Below are positions 1 to 13,100 of a stretch of DNA of 64,000 nucleotides, piece by piece; the stretch's first letter is position 1, and the number at the start of each line of letters is the position of its first letter. The notes below the pieces were generated by a model. The model worked only from the letters and a program-made list of their open reading frames with translations, ran no database searches and was not told the DNA's origin. Origin of the DNA: Bolinopsis microptera (lineage: Eukaryota; Ctenophora; Tentaculata; Lobata; Bolinopsidae). The DNA is taken from contig NC_087075.1 of assembly GCF_026151205.1 (NCBI RefSeq), positions 7,086,858 to 7,150,857 on the forward strand, written 5' to 3'. Made by a program: the position numbers and the translations under genes.

Positions 1-1
1 C

Positions 2-1765
2 AAGCCACCTTTGTACCCTGGGAGGATGATTACTACTGGATGTGGTTCGTACATTGAGAACCTATCTGCCCTGACTGCATACGAATTGAAGAAGGCTATT
101 TTAGATTATAGAATTATTGACACCCCTCATTTTTTGAGGAAGATTGATAGCTTGAATGAGTCCACCATATTGTTGGGTAAGGAGGTGATACATGTTGCCA
201 TAGATATATCCAACATGTTCACCAATATCCCCAGGGATATGGGGATCCAACAATGCACCAAGCACCTGAATGAAAGAAGTAGTTATGATCAATTGTTCAG
301 TACAGAATGCATTATTAGTGCTCTAGAAATCACTCTTGATTACAACATAGCTTCGTTCAACGGTATAACATACCGTCAGGAGCGTGGAGCGGCGATGGGT
401 CCTAATAACTCATGTGAGTATGCAGATTGTGCAATGGATAAGATCGATATTTTAGTTAATGAAAGAGATTTAGAACATGGCCCGCCACACAGACCAGCAT
501 TCTGGGGTAGGTTGCGTGACGATATATACATGGCCTGGCCTGGTACTGTTGAGGAGCTTCTACAATTTATGGAATGGCTCAATAGTATCCATCCGGACCT
601 TGTGTTTACTTACGACTACTCTAAGGATGGTGTTGAGTTTTTAGACACCTATGTCTATGCTGTTGGCGATGTTATTCATACCAAACTTTACTCTAAGCCC
701 AGTGACACCCACTGCTATCTCATCCCCACCTCATGTCATAGGAGCCATGTTCTCAAAAACATACCCTATGGTGTGGCGAGGCGAGTGAGGCAGAACAATA
801 GTGAAGACACTAATTTCTTAGAGCAAAGGGAGGTATATACTGGTTACCTTGTAGCCCGTGGTTACCATTCTAGTATTGTAGACGATGCTTTCAACAAATT
901 TAGTGATATAACCAATAGGAAAAACTTGTATGCCCCTAAAAATAAGGATGAGACGACTACTTGTCTAATACCCATGGTGATGGATCAGAATCCAGCACTT
1001 CCCAACATGGGGAGCATTATTCACAAGTATAAGCACCTTCTTAATCTCGATCCAGCCTTGAAGAAGCTAGTACGTGCTGACAGTGTATTTGTAAGTCACC
1101 GAAAGAATCAAACTATCGGTGGCATGCTTGTACACAATAAGTATCGTGCTAGTGGAACTGTAAGCAGTGATAGAGATGGAGAAGCCACTGCTAGTCAATT
1201 TCTTGAACCAGACGCTGCAATATTGCCGGCTGTTCGGGAGGCTGACAACGCAGGGTGCCATGCCTGTGGAAAATGCTATGTTTGTAAGCAAAGTTTCCTG
1301 TCCCCTTGTTCCAAATTTAGTAGTCACCATTCTAAACAAGTTTTCCCTATTACTAAATATATAACTTGTCAGAGTAATAACCTTATTTATTTAATGGAGT
1401 GTAGAACTTGTAAACAGTCGTATGTAGGATATACTACTTCTAATCTCCCTAAGAGATTTTCTAATCATAAGAGCCACATTAAGAAAGGTATCAGAAGTTG
1501 TAAGTTAGTAAATCACTTTTTAGATATTGATCATGATTTAGATTTTAGTTCAGTAGCCTTATATAACACTTCACTTAGTACGCACCTTTCTGTTATTATA
1601 GTGGACGCTCTTGAATTTAAACCTGAAATAAGTCAAGCAGATAGGGAAAAGGCCATGGAAGCTAGAGAGGGGTTCTACCAGACCCAATTGAAAACCCTTG
1701 AGCGTTATGGGGGTATGAACACCCTCGATAGTAACCACATCCTTTTTAAATCCGCTGGAGCTTAG
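2..1765 (+). CDS. Penelope-like retroelement polyprotein (RT plus GIY-YIG endonuclease), 5' end outside window
   Basis: Open frame entering from the left edge and ending at a TAG stop, about 585 codons. The N-terminal two thirds carry Penelope-type reverse transcriptase motifs: VAIDISNMFTNIP (motif A), RGAAMGPNNS (motif B-like), RDDIYMAW in place of the usual Y-x-D-D, then VEFLDTYVY and TKLYSKPSDTHCY. A Cys cluster, CHACGKCYVC, sits around residue 415. It is followed by a GIY-YIG nuclease signature (NLIYLMECRTCKQSYVGYTT, around residues 455-475) with R and H residues downstream. This RT, linker cysteines, GIY-YIG order is the known architecture of endonuclease-bearing Penelope-like elements. 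The frame has no internal stop, so the copy may be young. The start lies outside the window. Alternative: a related EN+ Penelope clade such as Neptune or Poseidon, which I cannot separate by eye. Confidence 0.85.
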   Translation, partial: KPPLYPGRMITTGCGSYIENLSALTAYELKKAILDYRIIDTPHFLRKIDSLNESTILLGKEVIHVAIDISNMFTNIPRDMGIQQCTKHLNERSSYDQLFSTECIISALEITLDYNIASFNGITYRQERGAAMGPNNSCEYADCAMDKIDILVNERDLEHGPPHRPAFWGRLRDDIYMAWPGTVEELLQFMEWLNSIHPDLVFTYDYSKDGVEFLDTYVYAVGDVIHTKLYSKPSDTHCYLIPTSCHRSHVLKNIPYGVARRVRQNNSEDTNFLEQREVYTGYLVARGYHSSIVDDAFNKFSDITNRKNLYAPKNKDETTTCLIPMVMDQNPALPNMGSIIHKYKHLLNLDPALKKLVRADSVFVSHRKNQTIGGMLVHNKYRASGTVSSDRDGEATASQFLEPDAAILPAVREADNAGCHACGKCYVCKQSFLSPCSKFSSHHSKQVFPITKYITCQSNNLIYLMECRTCKQSYVGYTTSNLPKRFSNHKSHIKKGIRSCKLVNHFLDIDHDLDFSSVALYNTSLSTHLSVIIVDALEFKPEISQADREKAMEAREGFYQTQLKTLERYGGMNTLDSNHILFKSAGA

Positions 1766-3983
1766 TGTTTAGTTTATTTATTTTATTTGACATGATCTCA
1801 GCCTATTAACCCGTGTTTAGTTTACAATATTGCTATCAGAGACGTGTTATATCCATTACTATTTATATATGTTTACTGCTTGATTCAGAGAAATCTAGCT
1901 TTTTCCGAGAAACTAATCTTTAATAGATTAGATAAAATGTACGCAGCCATTTTTTTCGTTTGATTATTACTCAGTATATTTTAGTTTTGTACCGTTTTAA
2001 GTCACATAGTTTTGTACGTCTTCCTAAGACTTGTTTTCCTTTCCTAGTTTGTAAGTTATTTTAAAGATTTGTGAATATTCCAGTTGCTTTTAGAACAATT
2101 TTATCTCAGATAACGATGTTTAATAAAATGATGCAAAGACTTATTTCGAAGATCTAATCAACACCGACTTTTAATGTGTAGGAGTACAGCTACAAAATAT
2201 ATATACATATTATAAGTGCAGTCAATAACTCCTTTAAGGGTTGTTCACATATTACGTTATCACTTTTTGGCCCATTTTTACCCCCCCCCCCCCCACCCTC
2301 CCCTCCGTAATCAGTTTTACATAATATAGCTATTAGCTATTTTGTCAAAATTACACTAGCTTAATCATCTAGAAACCCCTCCTCTCCTCCCTCGCGTCGG
2401 CTGATTTCGTGATATTTGAACGACCCCTAATATTGGTTATTTAGTTACCTTCTGATTAGCTTTAATCTATATAATAAGTGCAGTTAGTAACTAATTTATT
2501 GGTTATTTGGTTACCTTCTGATTGGTTCGTCTTTGACAAGGTCTATAACCTCGTCTGGAATTCTCATGTATTTAATTGTGTTTCCTCTGATGAAACATTC
2601 TGGTATCTTCCAAAACTGATCGCCTGAAAAAATAACACGATTGATACCACACAGAAAAAAAATCAAAAAGAATTATTTGATATCTCCAGAAATAGCCCAA
2701 TGGCTTAAAATGGCATAAAATGGAGACTATTTCTATGGAGAAAATGGAAAAACCTATGAGTAATTCTCCATGTTCTCCATTTATGCCATTGCATATTACC
2801 ATCTTTGCTAGTGCAAATGAAGTAATGTAAATGCAAATTACCATCTTTGCTAGTGCAAATGACGTCGCGAAGGTAAATGTTCATCCACGTGTCACATTTC
2901 ACCAGGTTACCATTGTACGTTTCTCCTGCGAAAGTTAAGTTTAATACCATCTGTATCTATCTTTTCAGTAGGGAAGAGTTTTTTCCCGGGATTCTTTTTA
3001 AGTCAATGGGAAATTTCATTGCTAGATATTAAAATTAAAAGCATTATCGCCAGCGCATAATTTGACAGCATAATAATAAATAGTACTAATAATTACTTAC
3101 CATTTTTAAGCTCGATCAACATGGGATGGTCGATGGCAGTCTGTATAAGTGATAGTGGCAGCACCATGTCTACATGGTTATTTGGTTAATTATAGTAGTA
3201 TATAGTAACAGTATAGTAGCATGTAGTAATAACAAATTTTCTACTTTTTAAAATATTACAGTAAGTATATAAACAATAAATTTACTTTCTTGAACAACTG
3301 AAAGTAAACGACAAGGGCCAGGGGTTCTAAATTTTTCGTTAAGCTCATTTTTCCTTTTTTTTTGAGTTACAAGAGTTTTCCAATCGGTATTAAAACAGTA
3401 AAATAAAAGTGCGGATTTAGTAAAACATACCAGTTATTACAGCGGGATTTTCAATAAATTATTATAAAAACATCTGATGTCCTTCAGTTTTAAGGTTAAT
3501 TAGAGACAAGTTTTAGAGATAGTTAATTAACGGGTGATTAAATAAATGAACATTAGACTGCTTTAATCCAGGTAAACACACAATAATTAACGCTGACTGC
3601 TTTATTACTGTTACCATGGTTACCGGGGAAACTGACAGTGCGATAAAATAGATCTGAATTTTTAGATCGTTTTCCGAATGGAGTCGAGCATGAGTAGTCC
3701 CTAATAGAAACTACTCTTACGAGATAATGTGAACAGGAAATACTAAATACTCGGTCAAAACAGTAGTTTAAGTTTGGTCCTGATGAAATTACTCTAATAA
3801 ACAATTAAACATGTGGGACGATTTTAAAGTGGGATTTTCTCTAAAAATGGTAGTTAACCGTTTTACTGTTACCATGGTTTTCGGACCCGACAACTTATAT
3901 TCAAACAAGAATCCCAGTCACAACCAAGTCACGTGACTTCTCACAATTTGAAACTATTTACTGAGTGGTCGATCCAGCTCGTT
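1766..3983. other. Gene-free stretch: Penelope 3' flank and PHRF1 downstream region
   Basis: AT-rich, with no credible coding exon on either strand. It contains a pure C run near 2281-2294. A roughly 26-bp phrase (attaccatctttgctagtg...) is duplicated at about 2797-2822 and 2838-2863. A possible minus-strand polyadenylation signal (AATAAA read on the minus strand) lies at 3601-3606, about 380 bases after the PHRF1 stop codon. Confidence 0.5.
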
Positions 3984-4127
3984 TCAGAGGGCAGCTTGTT
4001 CGACAGTTTTTGTCACTTTTGCTTTTGCTTTGTGGTGTTTGGACTGCTTGATGTACAATGCCACCATTTCTGTAATCTTATCAGGTCTGAGAGGGTCCCC
4101 CCGTTTCACATGCCGACTTTCGTACAC
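3984..4127 (-). CDS. PHRF1: PHRF1 last exon, end of SRI-like domain
   Basis: Acceptor CCCATCAG, stop TGA at 3986-3984. It reads [18 protein letters not shown], then [15 protein letters not shown], then [14 protein letters not shown]. This corresponds to the C-terminal helix of the PHRF1 SRI-like domain, with phase 0 from exon 11. Confidence 0.75.
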   Translation of the reverse strand: MYESRHVKRGDPLRPDKITEMVALYIKQSKHHKAKAKVTKTVEQAAL

Positions 4128-7100
4128 CTGATGGGTTGGTTTGTGTCACGTGGTGTAAATTATGTGCTCTGATTGGTGAGTTTGTGTCACATTGTGTTAA
4201 TAATGTGTTACGTTTGATTATTTTGCGTCACATGGTGTAAATAATGTGTTACGATTGATTATTTTGTGTCACATGATGTAAATAATGTGTTCTGATTGAT
4301 TATTTTGTGTCACATGGTGTTAATAATGTGTTCTGATTGGTTATCTACCTTGCTGACAACTTGCTTCATGATGTTCTTGTATTCCTCTTTAGTAATTTTC
4401 TTCTTTTTGTAAGGAACTTTTAGAGCAAGTTTGACGATATTTGCTATCTCTTGCTGTACGTTTCCATTGGTGCCATGTTTACCAGGCTTTCCGTCACTCT
4501 TATCTTTATCACTCTTATCTTTCTCTCCTGAACCTTTCACTTTAGGTTTTATCTGAAATATAACAGTGATGCAGAGGGTTGTATTAAAGGGGCGGTACTA
4601 GATAGATGAAAGGGTTATTGCTTATCGCTTATCTTTCAAAAGTTTTTGTCTACTCCTGGCCTCTCAAACATTACCCGGTAAATCAACAACAACAAGAAAT
4701 GCACTTTTGAAAGGTAAGGGTTATTATGCTAACCTTAGTATTAGTAGTTGTGGTTATTATGCTAACCTTAGTATTAATAGTTGTGGTTATTATGCTAACC
4801 TTAGTATTAGTAGTTGTGGTTATTATGCTAACCTTAGTATTAGTAGTTGTGGTTATTATGCTAACCTTAGTATTATTAGTTGTGGTTATTATGCTAACCT
4901 TAGTATTAGAAGTATAGGTTGTGGTTATTATGCTAACCTTAGTATTAATAGTTGTGGTAATTATGCTAACCTTAGTATTAATAGTTGTGGTTATTATGCT
5001 AACCTTAGTATTAATAGTTGTGGTTATTATGCTAACCTTAGTATTAGTAGTTGTGGTTATTATGCTAACCTTAGTATTAGTAGTTGTGGAGGCAGGGGGT
5101 GGTAAGAGAGGAGTGGTGCTAGGAGAGAGGTGGGAGGGTTGCTGAGTTGCTGGAGGAGGTGGTGGTGGAACATCGTCCTCCTCAATGTCCATATCCTCAC
5201 TACCTATCGTGTCCAGTAGCTCCCTTCAATGCTCTCCATTATCATCTTTAGAGGGTTGCTGGCTGTGTTCATTCGAGTCTCTGGCAAGTTATTTACGTGA
5301 GGTTTTGAAGTTACGATTCTCTTCGGGAAACTATTAACAATCACTTTTAGGGAAGGTGGGGTGGGGTGGAGGTGGGGTGGAGTGCAGGTGGGGTGTTCAG
5401 CACAAATAACTTAAAATACCTCTAGCAGTAGTACCTCTAGGATCTATAGGAGTACGGTTGTCCGGAGTTGCTCGATGATTGTCAGGAGTGCTATGCTGAT
5501 TGTCAGGGTTGTCCGGTTTTGTCTCACTTTCATCTTCTCCTGCAGATTTTAACTAAGTACTAAATTCGTTGAAATTAGGTAAGTTCTTTGAAATATTCCG
5601 GCCGTATCATGTTTTGCGGCCTAGAATTCAGTTGCTGTACACTGTACAGGCCACAGGGGGCCAGTGGCCAAAAGTCAGAAAACATACGTTCGGGCTTATT
5701 TTTCAGTCATTGAGTGCCCGATTGAAATACTTCTTTGTGGTATTTCTTGCTATTATCACTCATTCGAGGAATAGATCAAATATTATGTTGTGTTAGGAGT
5801 AGAATCATGCGTTATAGCACAGCATAAAGATCAAAATATTGAAGATCAGTGATTTAAATGCTGTGTACTCTAATAATAGAGTACTGGAGTAGTTCCAATA
5901 GAACAGCAACTCACTTCTTGTAAGGTTAAATCTTTTGGGCTCTGAAATTTTCGAGGGGAAAAAGTTTAAATCAACGAATCTCATAAGGCATTTAAACACT
6001 TTTCACCAGCTAGCATGCAAAATATTGATTGACGATGTCAATCCCTTCCATCTCGTAGCTTTGCTAAAATCTTGTCTGGTAGTGCATCATAATGTTTGCG
6101 GCGGCGCGCCACAAGTAACAAGAAGGAAAATGATTCTAATAAGGACAAGCAATTACCTGGAGTGTAAGAGGTGGGAGACTGCGCCTCCCTGGACCACGCA
6201 TCATTGAACTGTTCTAGTGCATAGGAGTCATTCAGTGCAGTGAGCATGATGGATGGAGAACCCATTATATCAGTTACTGACATGGTGGACGGGGCAGGAG
6301 GGTCCAATCTGGAGCGCTTTCTCACCATTGATCCATTGCTAAAATCGAGAGTTGCTAAATTTGAGAGTATGGAGGTAGGTTGGGAGTTATTGTTAACATA
6401 TACTAAAGGAGCTGAGCAGCTCTTGCCGTTAGCCAGGGGGCTTCTACCCGCAGAGTCAGGTACAGTAGAGGCAGTTACAGTCCTGCTAGATTCAGTGGAG
6501 GTGGCTGCCTCTCCGTGATCCTGTATAACTAGAGATCCACGAGGGGGAGGGGGAGGGGGTGGTGGCGGAGAAGCGTCCAAGAGAGGTATCACTAGTTTCT
6601 TATTCTCTCCTTCGCCTCCTTCAGAGAGCTTCCTTTTCTTGTCAACGTCCTGTGAGGTCCTCTTTGACTCAGAATGTTTCCTGGTTTCTCTACTAGACGC
6701 TTTTTTACCTCCAGTTTCACTTTTCTTTCGCTCTTCAGTTCTGGAGGATGTCCGACTGTCTCGAGATTTTCTGTTGGAATCTGAAGGTCGCCTTCGCTTA
6801 TCTGTATCTGAGGAGCGTTTTTTCCTATCAGGAACCGGGTGCTTCTCTTCTCTGCTTCTCTTCTCGATTTCAGTTTGTTTTCGGACCCGATCCCGTCGCC
6901 TTTCCTCTTGAAGTTCAGGAGGAGTCATCAAGTATTCCGGGGTGGAAAGACCAGGGGAAGCTGCAGGTGGTGAAGTGATGGGCCCCGCACTGGGCTCCGC
7001 AAATCCTGGTGAAGTTTCCTTGATGAGAAATTCCGGAGTTTTTGGAGAAGGTGTCTTTATATTGTTCATTTCCTCAGCTCGCTTCATCTTTATAACGAGG

Positions 7101-10100
7101 TCGGAGACAGTGTTTATCTGGGGCGATGAGGGTGAACACTCAGTATCATCTCCATCGCCTGAGTCGATGATCATGTCGTCCGAGTCACCAGTCTCAGAAC
7201 CACGCTCCTTCGCGATATTCTTCATGGTGTTCGAGAATCCAGGTGCTGCTAATTTCTCAACGATAGATGTCAGTGAGGGCAGCTGTACCTGGGACAAGTT
7301 AGGCATAGTGGATGCCTCTTCAGTTTCAGTGGCTTTACTCTTCGTCGGCCAAACATCGTCTAATGGTGATTCGTCACCAGGCGAATACACATCATCAAGA
7401 GATCCTAACGCTCCCGTGAAGTTATCTGAAATACTGGTACTGTTGGTCTTCTGTTCCAGTTTTTGGAGAGAGGAGGGCGGACTAGGAATTTCATTGAGTC
7501 TGATTGTGCCCTTAAGGATTTCTAACGAATGATGAGGCGAAGAGCTTTTCTTACTTTCAGACTCAGCTTTTCTTAGAGTCTTGTCTCGGCCAAATTCATC
7601 TAGCTTCATTGAAGTTTTCCGTTTTCTTCCTTTCGTGCTCCGTTTATCTGAATCTCTTCCTCCTGAGTCATTCCTTCCTGCTCGAGAATGTTTAGCATGA
7701 GAAGAGCTGCGATGTTTGTGTGATTGCGAGCTGTTGTCCTCTTGGTCAGGCTTATCACTGTATTTGTCGCGGAGATTTTCTATGATGTGCAGAGAATTTG
7801 ACCTTGATCTAGATCTAGATACGGAATGAACCCGAGATCTAGACCTAGATAAAGAGCGTACTCTAGATCTTGATCTAGATAAGGAGCGTACTCGAGATCT
7901 GGAACTAGATTTGGACCTCGATTTTGGTTTCTTGAGCGATTTCTTCTCCTTAGAACTAACCCTATCTTTCGATTTTAGTTTCTTTTTCTTCTTTCGGACC
8001 TTTTTCTTTTTTCCTTTTCTTCGCTTCTTTTTCAACACTCGTATTTTCGTTTTCATTTTCTTTTCCCAATTTATTATTTCGTGACGATTTCGACTTGTTT
8101 GAAGATGCCTTGTCGGACTTTTCGTCGGACCTCTTATCGGTCTTTACATGTGTACTTTCGAATGATTTAGCATGCTTACTCTTTCTAACGTTTTTCGTTC
8201 CCTCAGGAGCCGTGCTTGACGTCTCTTCTTTCCCATCATCTTTATTATCACTGAAACTACCAGTCTTACGTTTATCGTCCGACGAAGATTTCTTCTTTGA
8301 AGATGATGTTTCTTTATCCGAACATTCAGTTTTGGGTAATTTCGCACTCTTCTTTTCATTCTCTGATATTTCCTTTCTCTCCTGAGAGTCAGACGCTTTT
8401 ACAACATCCTCCTTCCCTGCAGAATCTTTTACAGCGGGCACCTCACTACTGTTCTCGGAAACAATGCTGTCGTTCGCCTCTTTTTTAGTTTTAGGAGGAG
8501 ACTTAACAGATTTGCTCGATCTTCTACGTCGAGGGGAGGAGCTGTAAGATCTACTTCTGCTGCGCGACTCCTTTTTACTAGACTTGCGCTTTCCACCTCC
8601 AGATTTAGACTTTTCTGATGATTTATCACGCTTCTCCGATGATTTATCAAGCTTTTCTTCAACTTTTGGACGCTTTTCAGAGGTTGAATCTCGTTTTCTT
8701 TTGGACGACTTCTTTTCTTCGGATTTAGATGGAGAACATTTACTCGAATCTATTCTCACTTTACGTTGACGGACGGGACATTCTTGATCGACTGATTGTT
8801 TGGGTGCATTTTTTGTATCTTTCTCTTTCAGTACTTCGTCTCGGGTCTTGTAAACGATGTCTCCCTTTTTATCTACGGTGGCAGTTTTAGAAGTAGCGTT
8901 AATGATGTCAGCAGTGATGAGATCAAGTACGTTTACAGGAGTGGGGTTCACTGCACTGTCCCTTTGAGTGGAAGGTCCGGGTTGAGCCTCTTCAAAGTAA
9001 CGATGAGCACCCAGAACAGACTCCGCCTTCGGTGCTTTGTGGGCCCGTATTGCAGCGGTAGAGAATCCAGCCACCTCACTACTGGTCAGATCTGATGGTC
9101 TTGTATCTGAAAAGTGGTTTGGTTAATGTATGATGTTACTGCATTTAAATCATCTCTACCGTTACTGCTTCAGCTCAGCTAGTGCTTTAAATTTAAATAC
9201 AAATCATCGGTAACGTATATGCATCTCAGCTACCCCTAGCACATAATAACCCAACTATAATGTAACACTCCTATCAGCATCCCCTTGTACCCCCTGATAT
9301 GAACAAAACTACTATAGTATTGAGTATTCCATCTGGATAGATAGTCCAGCGCGCGCGGCTCTTGCCGCGCGCTCTCACAAATTGTTGGAAAATTGTTTTG
9401 TATCGACAAAAATCTCTTTGCGCGCTACGCACAAATGTAATTTGGATCGGCATATTCAGACTTTCGCGGGACAAAACGCTACAGAAACTACAAACCTTTC
9501 TAAATTTTAATGTAAATATTCCTCAAAGAGCCCTCGCTACCTATCAGTAATGCTTCTAATGATTCGGACTTAAAATCAACCAAAATTTACCAGTGAGGCC
9601 CCGACAGTGACATAACAGAGGACCCAATCAAGATAACATTTGATAGCTCGGAGCAGACCAGACCTCGAGGGTTTGAGCACATGCGGTTACCTTCCATTCC
9701 TGGTGCAGCTCTAAACATCAATCACATGAATCATTCCCATAGATTTAATGATAGAGGAAGAAGTGGCAAAAGAAGCCCTCAGACTTAAGTTCAACCGCTG
9801 GATAAATTAAACTATGGTCAACCAGATGGAAGCTAACCACCAACACAAAACTCAACGAACAGTTACTAAATGCTACCATCTTCAACTCTCAGGGATAAGA
9901 CCAACGGACTACATCTATGAATGTGGACTTTGGTTTTACCACCGAAATCCATCGTATTTCGGAGTACCAGGACGATAAGGACAATACCAACACTACCCAA
10001 TGCTACACTGATGGCTCCAAAATGAGCGAACAAGTCAGAACAACAATTGTAGAACAACAATTGTAGAACAACAGTTGTAGAACAACAATTGTAGAACAAC

Positions 10101-13100
10101 AATTGTAGAACAACAATTGTAGAACAACAATTGTAGAACAGCAATTTTAGAACAACAATTGTAGAACAACAATTGTAGAACAACAATTGTAGAACAACAA
10201 TTGTAGAACAACAATTGTAGAACAACAATTGTAGAACAACAATTGTAAAACAACAATTTTAGAACAGCAATTTTAGAACAACAATTTTAGAACAACAATT
10301 GTAGAACAACAATTGTAGAACAGCAATTGTGGATAACGACACTTCTCCACAAGCTAAGGGCTTCAAGAAAATCAATTATATTATAACTCTTCGAACAAAA
10401 AATAAACAGCTATGTTTGCTATAATAACTATGGTGACTATCAGTTCCACCGATATATCTTAAAATTAAAGAGTTTAAATGATGATTACAACACTTTTGAA
10501 ACACCGAATTTTATTTATTAATACTCTAAAAATGTAATGTATTTCCTGAAGACTATTATTAAAACTTCAACAATTGTGATTATTTGCTGAGGTTTGCCTA
10601 CCTCGTTGGTTCCAGGCTTCCAAACGTTCTGGACTAGATTTACGTGGTGGACTCCAGGCCCTGCAAGAAGGGTTTTAAGGAGGAGTTGTGAGGAGGGAAG
10701 TATCAGGTATTTTACAATTACTCCAAATAACATCCAGAGCAGTATAAAACTGAATTTGTAAAATAAGCAACATCGACTACTACAGTAAAACCTCTATATC
10801 CCGCTTTACCGGGACTCTCGGAAAGGAAACGTGCACGGTAAAGAAAAACCCGGTATAGAGAGGTTGACATAATCCAATCATCAGTATCTGTAGTCTAGAA
10901 AATAGCCTGTCAAGCAGTTAAGCGTCCCATTAGGAGCTGATATGCACTTAATGTGTCGTATTGTGATGATGGAATACAGCTCGATAATATATACTCAAAT
11001 CACTACCAAATACGATATGAGCTATGATGATACACATTTCTTGCACAACACGAGCTAATTAACTAAAAGTCTGTGAGAAAGAAGAAGCACAGTATATAAT
11101 TGAGGTTTTGCTGTACTTGTATGCAAAGGAAAGCTAGAATCCAACTTAATTAGCATTAAAATATTGGTTAATGTGGTAACTTACGCAGAGTTTGCAGCTC
11201 GTCTTTTGGAACGTTTGTTTCGTTTGTTCCTCAGTCCCCTAAGAGTATGAATACCAACAGTTCTAGTTGCTATCCGCGCTAATTTAGCACCCTGAAACAC
11301 GGAACATTAATAAAGTATAAAAGTGTGGATATCAACAGTTCTAGTTGCTATCCGCGCTAATTTAGCACCCTGAAACACGGAACATTAATAAAGTATAAAA
11401 GTGTGGATACCAACAGTTCTAGTTGCTATCCGCGCTAATTTAGCACCCTGAAACACGGAACATTAATAAAGTATAAAAGTGTGGATATCAACAGTTCTAG
11501 TTGCTATCCGCGCTAATTTAGCACCCTGAAACACGGAACATTAATAAAGTATAAGAGTATGAATACCAACAGTTCTAGTTGCTATCCGCGCTAATTTAGC
11601 ACCCTGAAACACGGAACATTAATAAAGTATAAAAGTGTGGATACCAACAGTTCTAGTTGCTATCCGCGCTAATTTAGCACCCTGAAACACGGAACATTAA
11701 TAAAGTATAAGAGTGTGGATACCAACAGTTCTAGTTGCTATCCGCGCTAATTTAGCACCCTGAAACACGGAACATTAATAAAGTATAAGAGTATGAATAC
11801 CAACAGTTCTAGTTGCTATCCGCGCTAATTTAGCACCCTGAAACACGGAACATTAATAAAGTATAAAAGTGTGGATATCAACAGTTCTAGTTGCTATCCG
11901 CGCTAATTTAGCACCCTGAAACACGGAACATTAATAAAGTATAAGAGTATGAATACCAACAGTTCTAGTTGCTATCCGCGCTAATTTAGCACCCTGAAAC
12001 ACGGAACATTAATAAAGTATAAGAGTGTGGATACCAACAGTTCTAGTTGCTATCCGCGCTAATTTAGCACCCTGAAACACGGAACATTAATAAAGTATAA
12101 GAGTGTGGATACCAACAGTTCTAGTTGCTATCCGCGCTAATTTAGCACCCTGAAACACGGAACATTAATAAAGTATAAGAGTGTGGATACCAACAGTTCT
12201 AGTTGCTATCCGCGCTAATTTAGCACCCTGAAACATGGAACATTAATAAAGTATAAGAGTGTGATACCAACAGTTCTAGTTGCTATCCGCGCTAATTTAG
12301 CACCCTGAAACATGGACATTAATAAAGTATAAGAGTGTGGATACCAACAGTTCTAGTTGCTATCCGCGCTAATTTAGCACCCTGAAACATGGAACATTAA
12401 TAAAGTATAAGAGTGTGGATACCAACAGTTCTAGTTGCTATCCGCGCTAATTTAGCACCCTGAAAGACATTAATAAAGTATAAGAGTGTGGATACCAACA
12501 GTTCTAGTTGCTATCCGCGCTAATTTAGCACCCTGAAACATGGAACATTAATAAAGTATAAGAGTGTGGATACCAACAGTTCTAGTTGCTATCCGCGCTA
12601 ATTTAGCACCCTGAAACATGGAACATTAATAAAGTATAAGAGTGTGGATACCAACAGTTCTAGTTGCTATCCGCGCTAATTTAGCACCCTGAAACATGGA
12701 ACATTAATAAAGTATAAGAGTGTGGATACCAACAGTTCTAGTTGCTATCCGCGCTAATTTAGCACCCTGAAACACGGAACATTAATAAAGTATAAGAGTG
12801 TGGATACCAACAGTTCTAGTTGCTATCCGCGCTAATTTAGCACCCTGAAACACGGAACATTAATAAAGTATAAGAGTGTGGATACCAACAGTTCTAGTTG
12901 CTATCCGCGCTAATTTAGCACCCTGAAACACGGAACATTAATAAAGTATAAGAGTGTGGATACCAACAGTTCTAGTTGCTATCCGCGCTAATTTAGCACC
13001 CTGAAACATGGAACATTAATAAAGTAAAAGAGTGTGAATACCAACAGTTCTAGTTGCTATCCGCGCTAATTTAGCACCCTGAAACACGGAACATTAATAA

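Noticed and set aside
6639-7532. Plus-strand open frames over the large PHRF1 exon
   Set aside because: They are shadows of the Lys/Ser/Arg-rich minus-strand coding sequence; no domain is visible.
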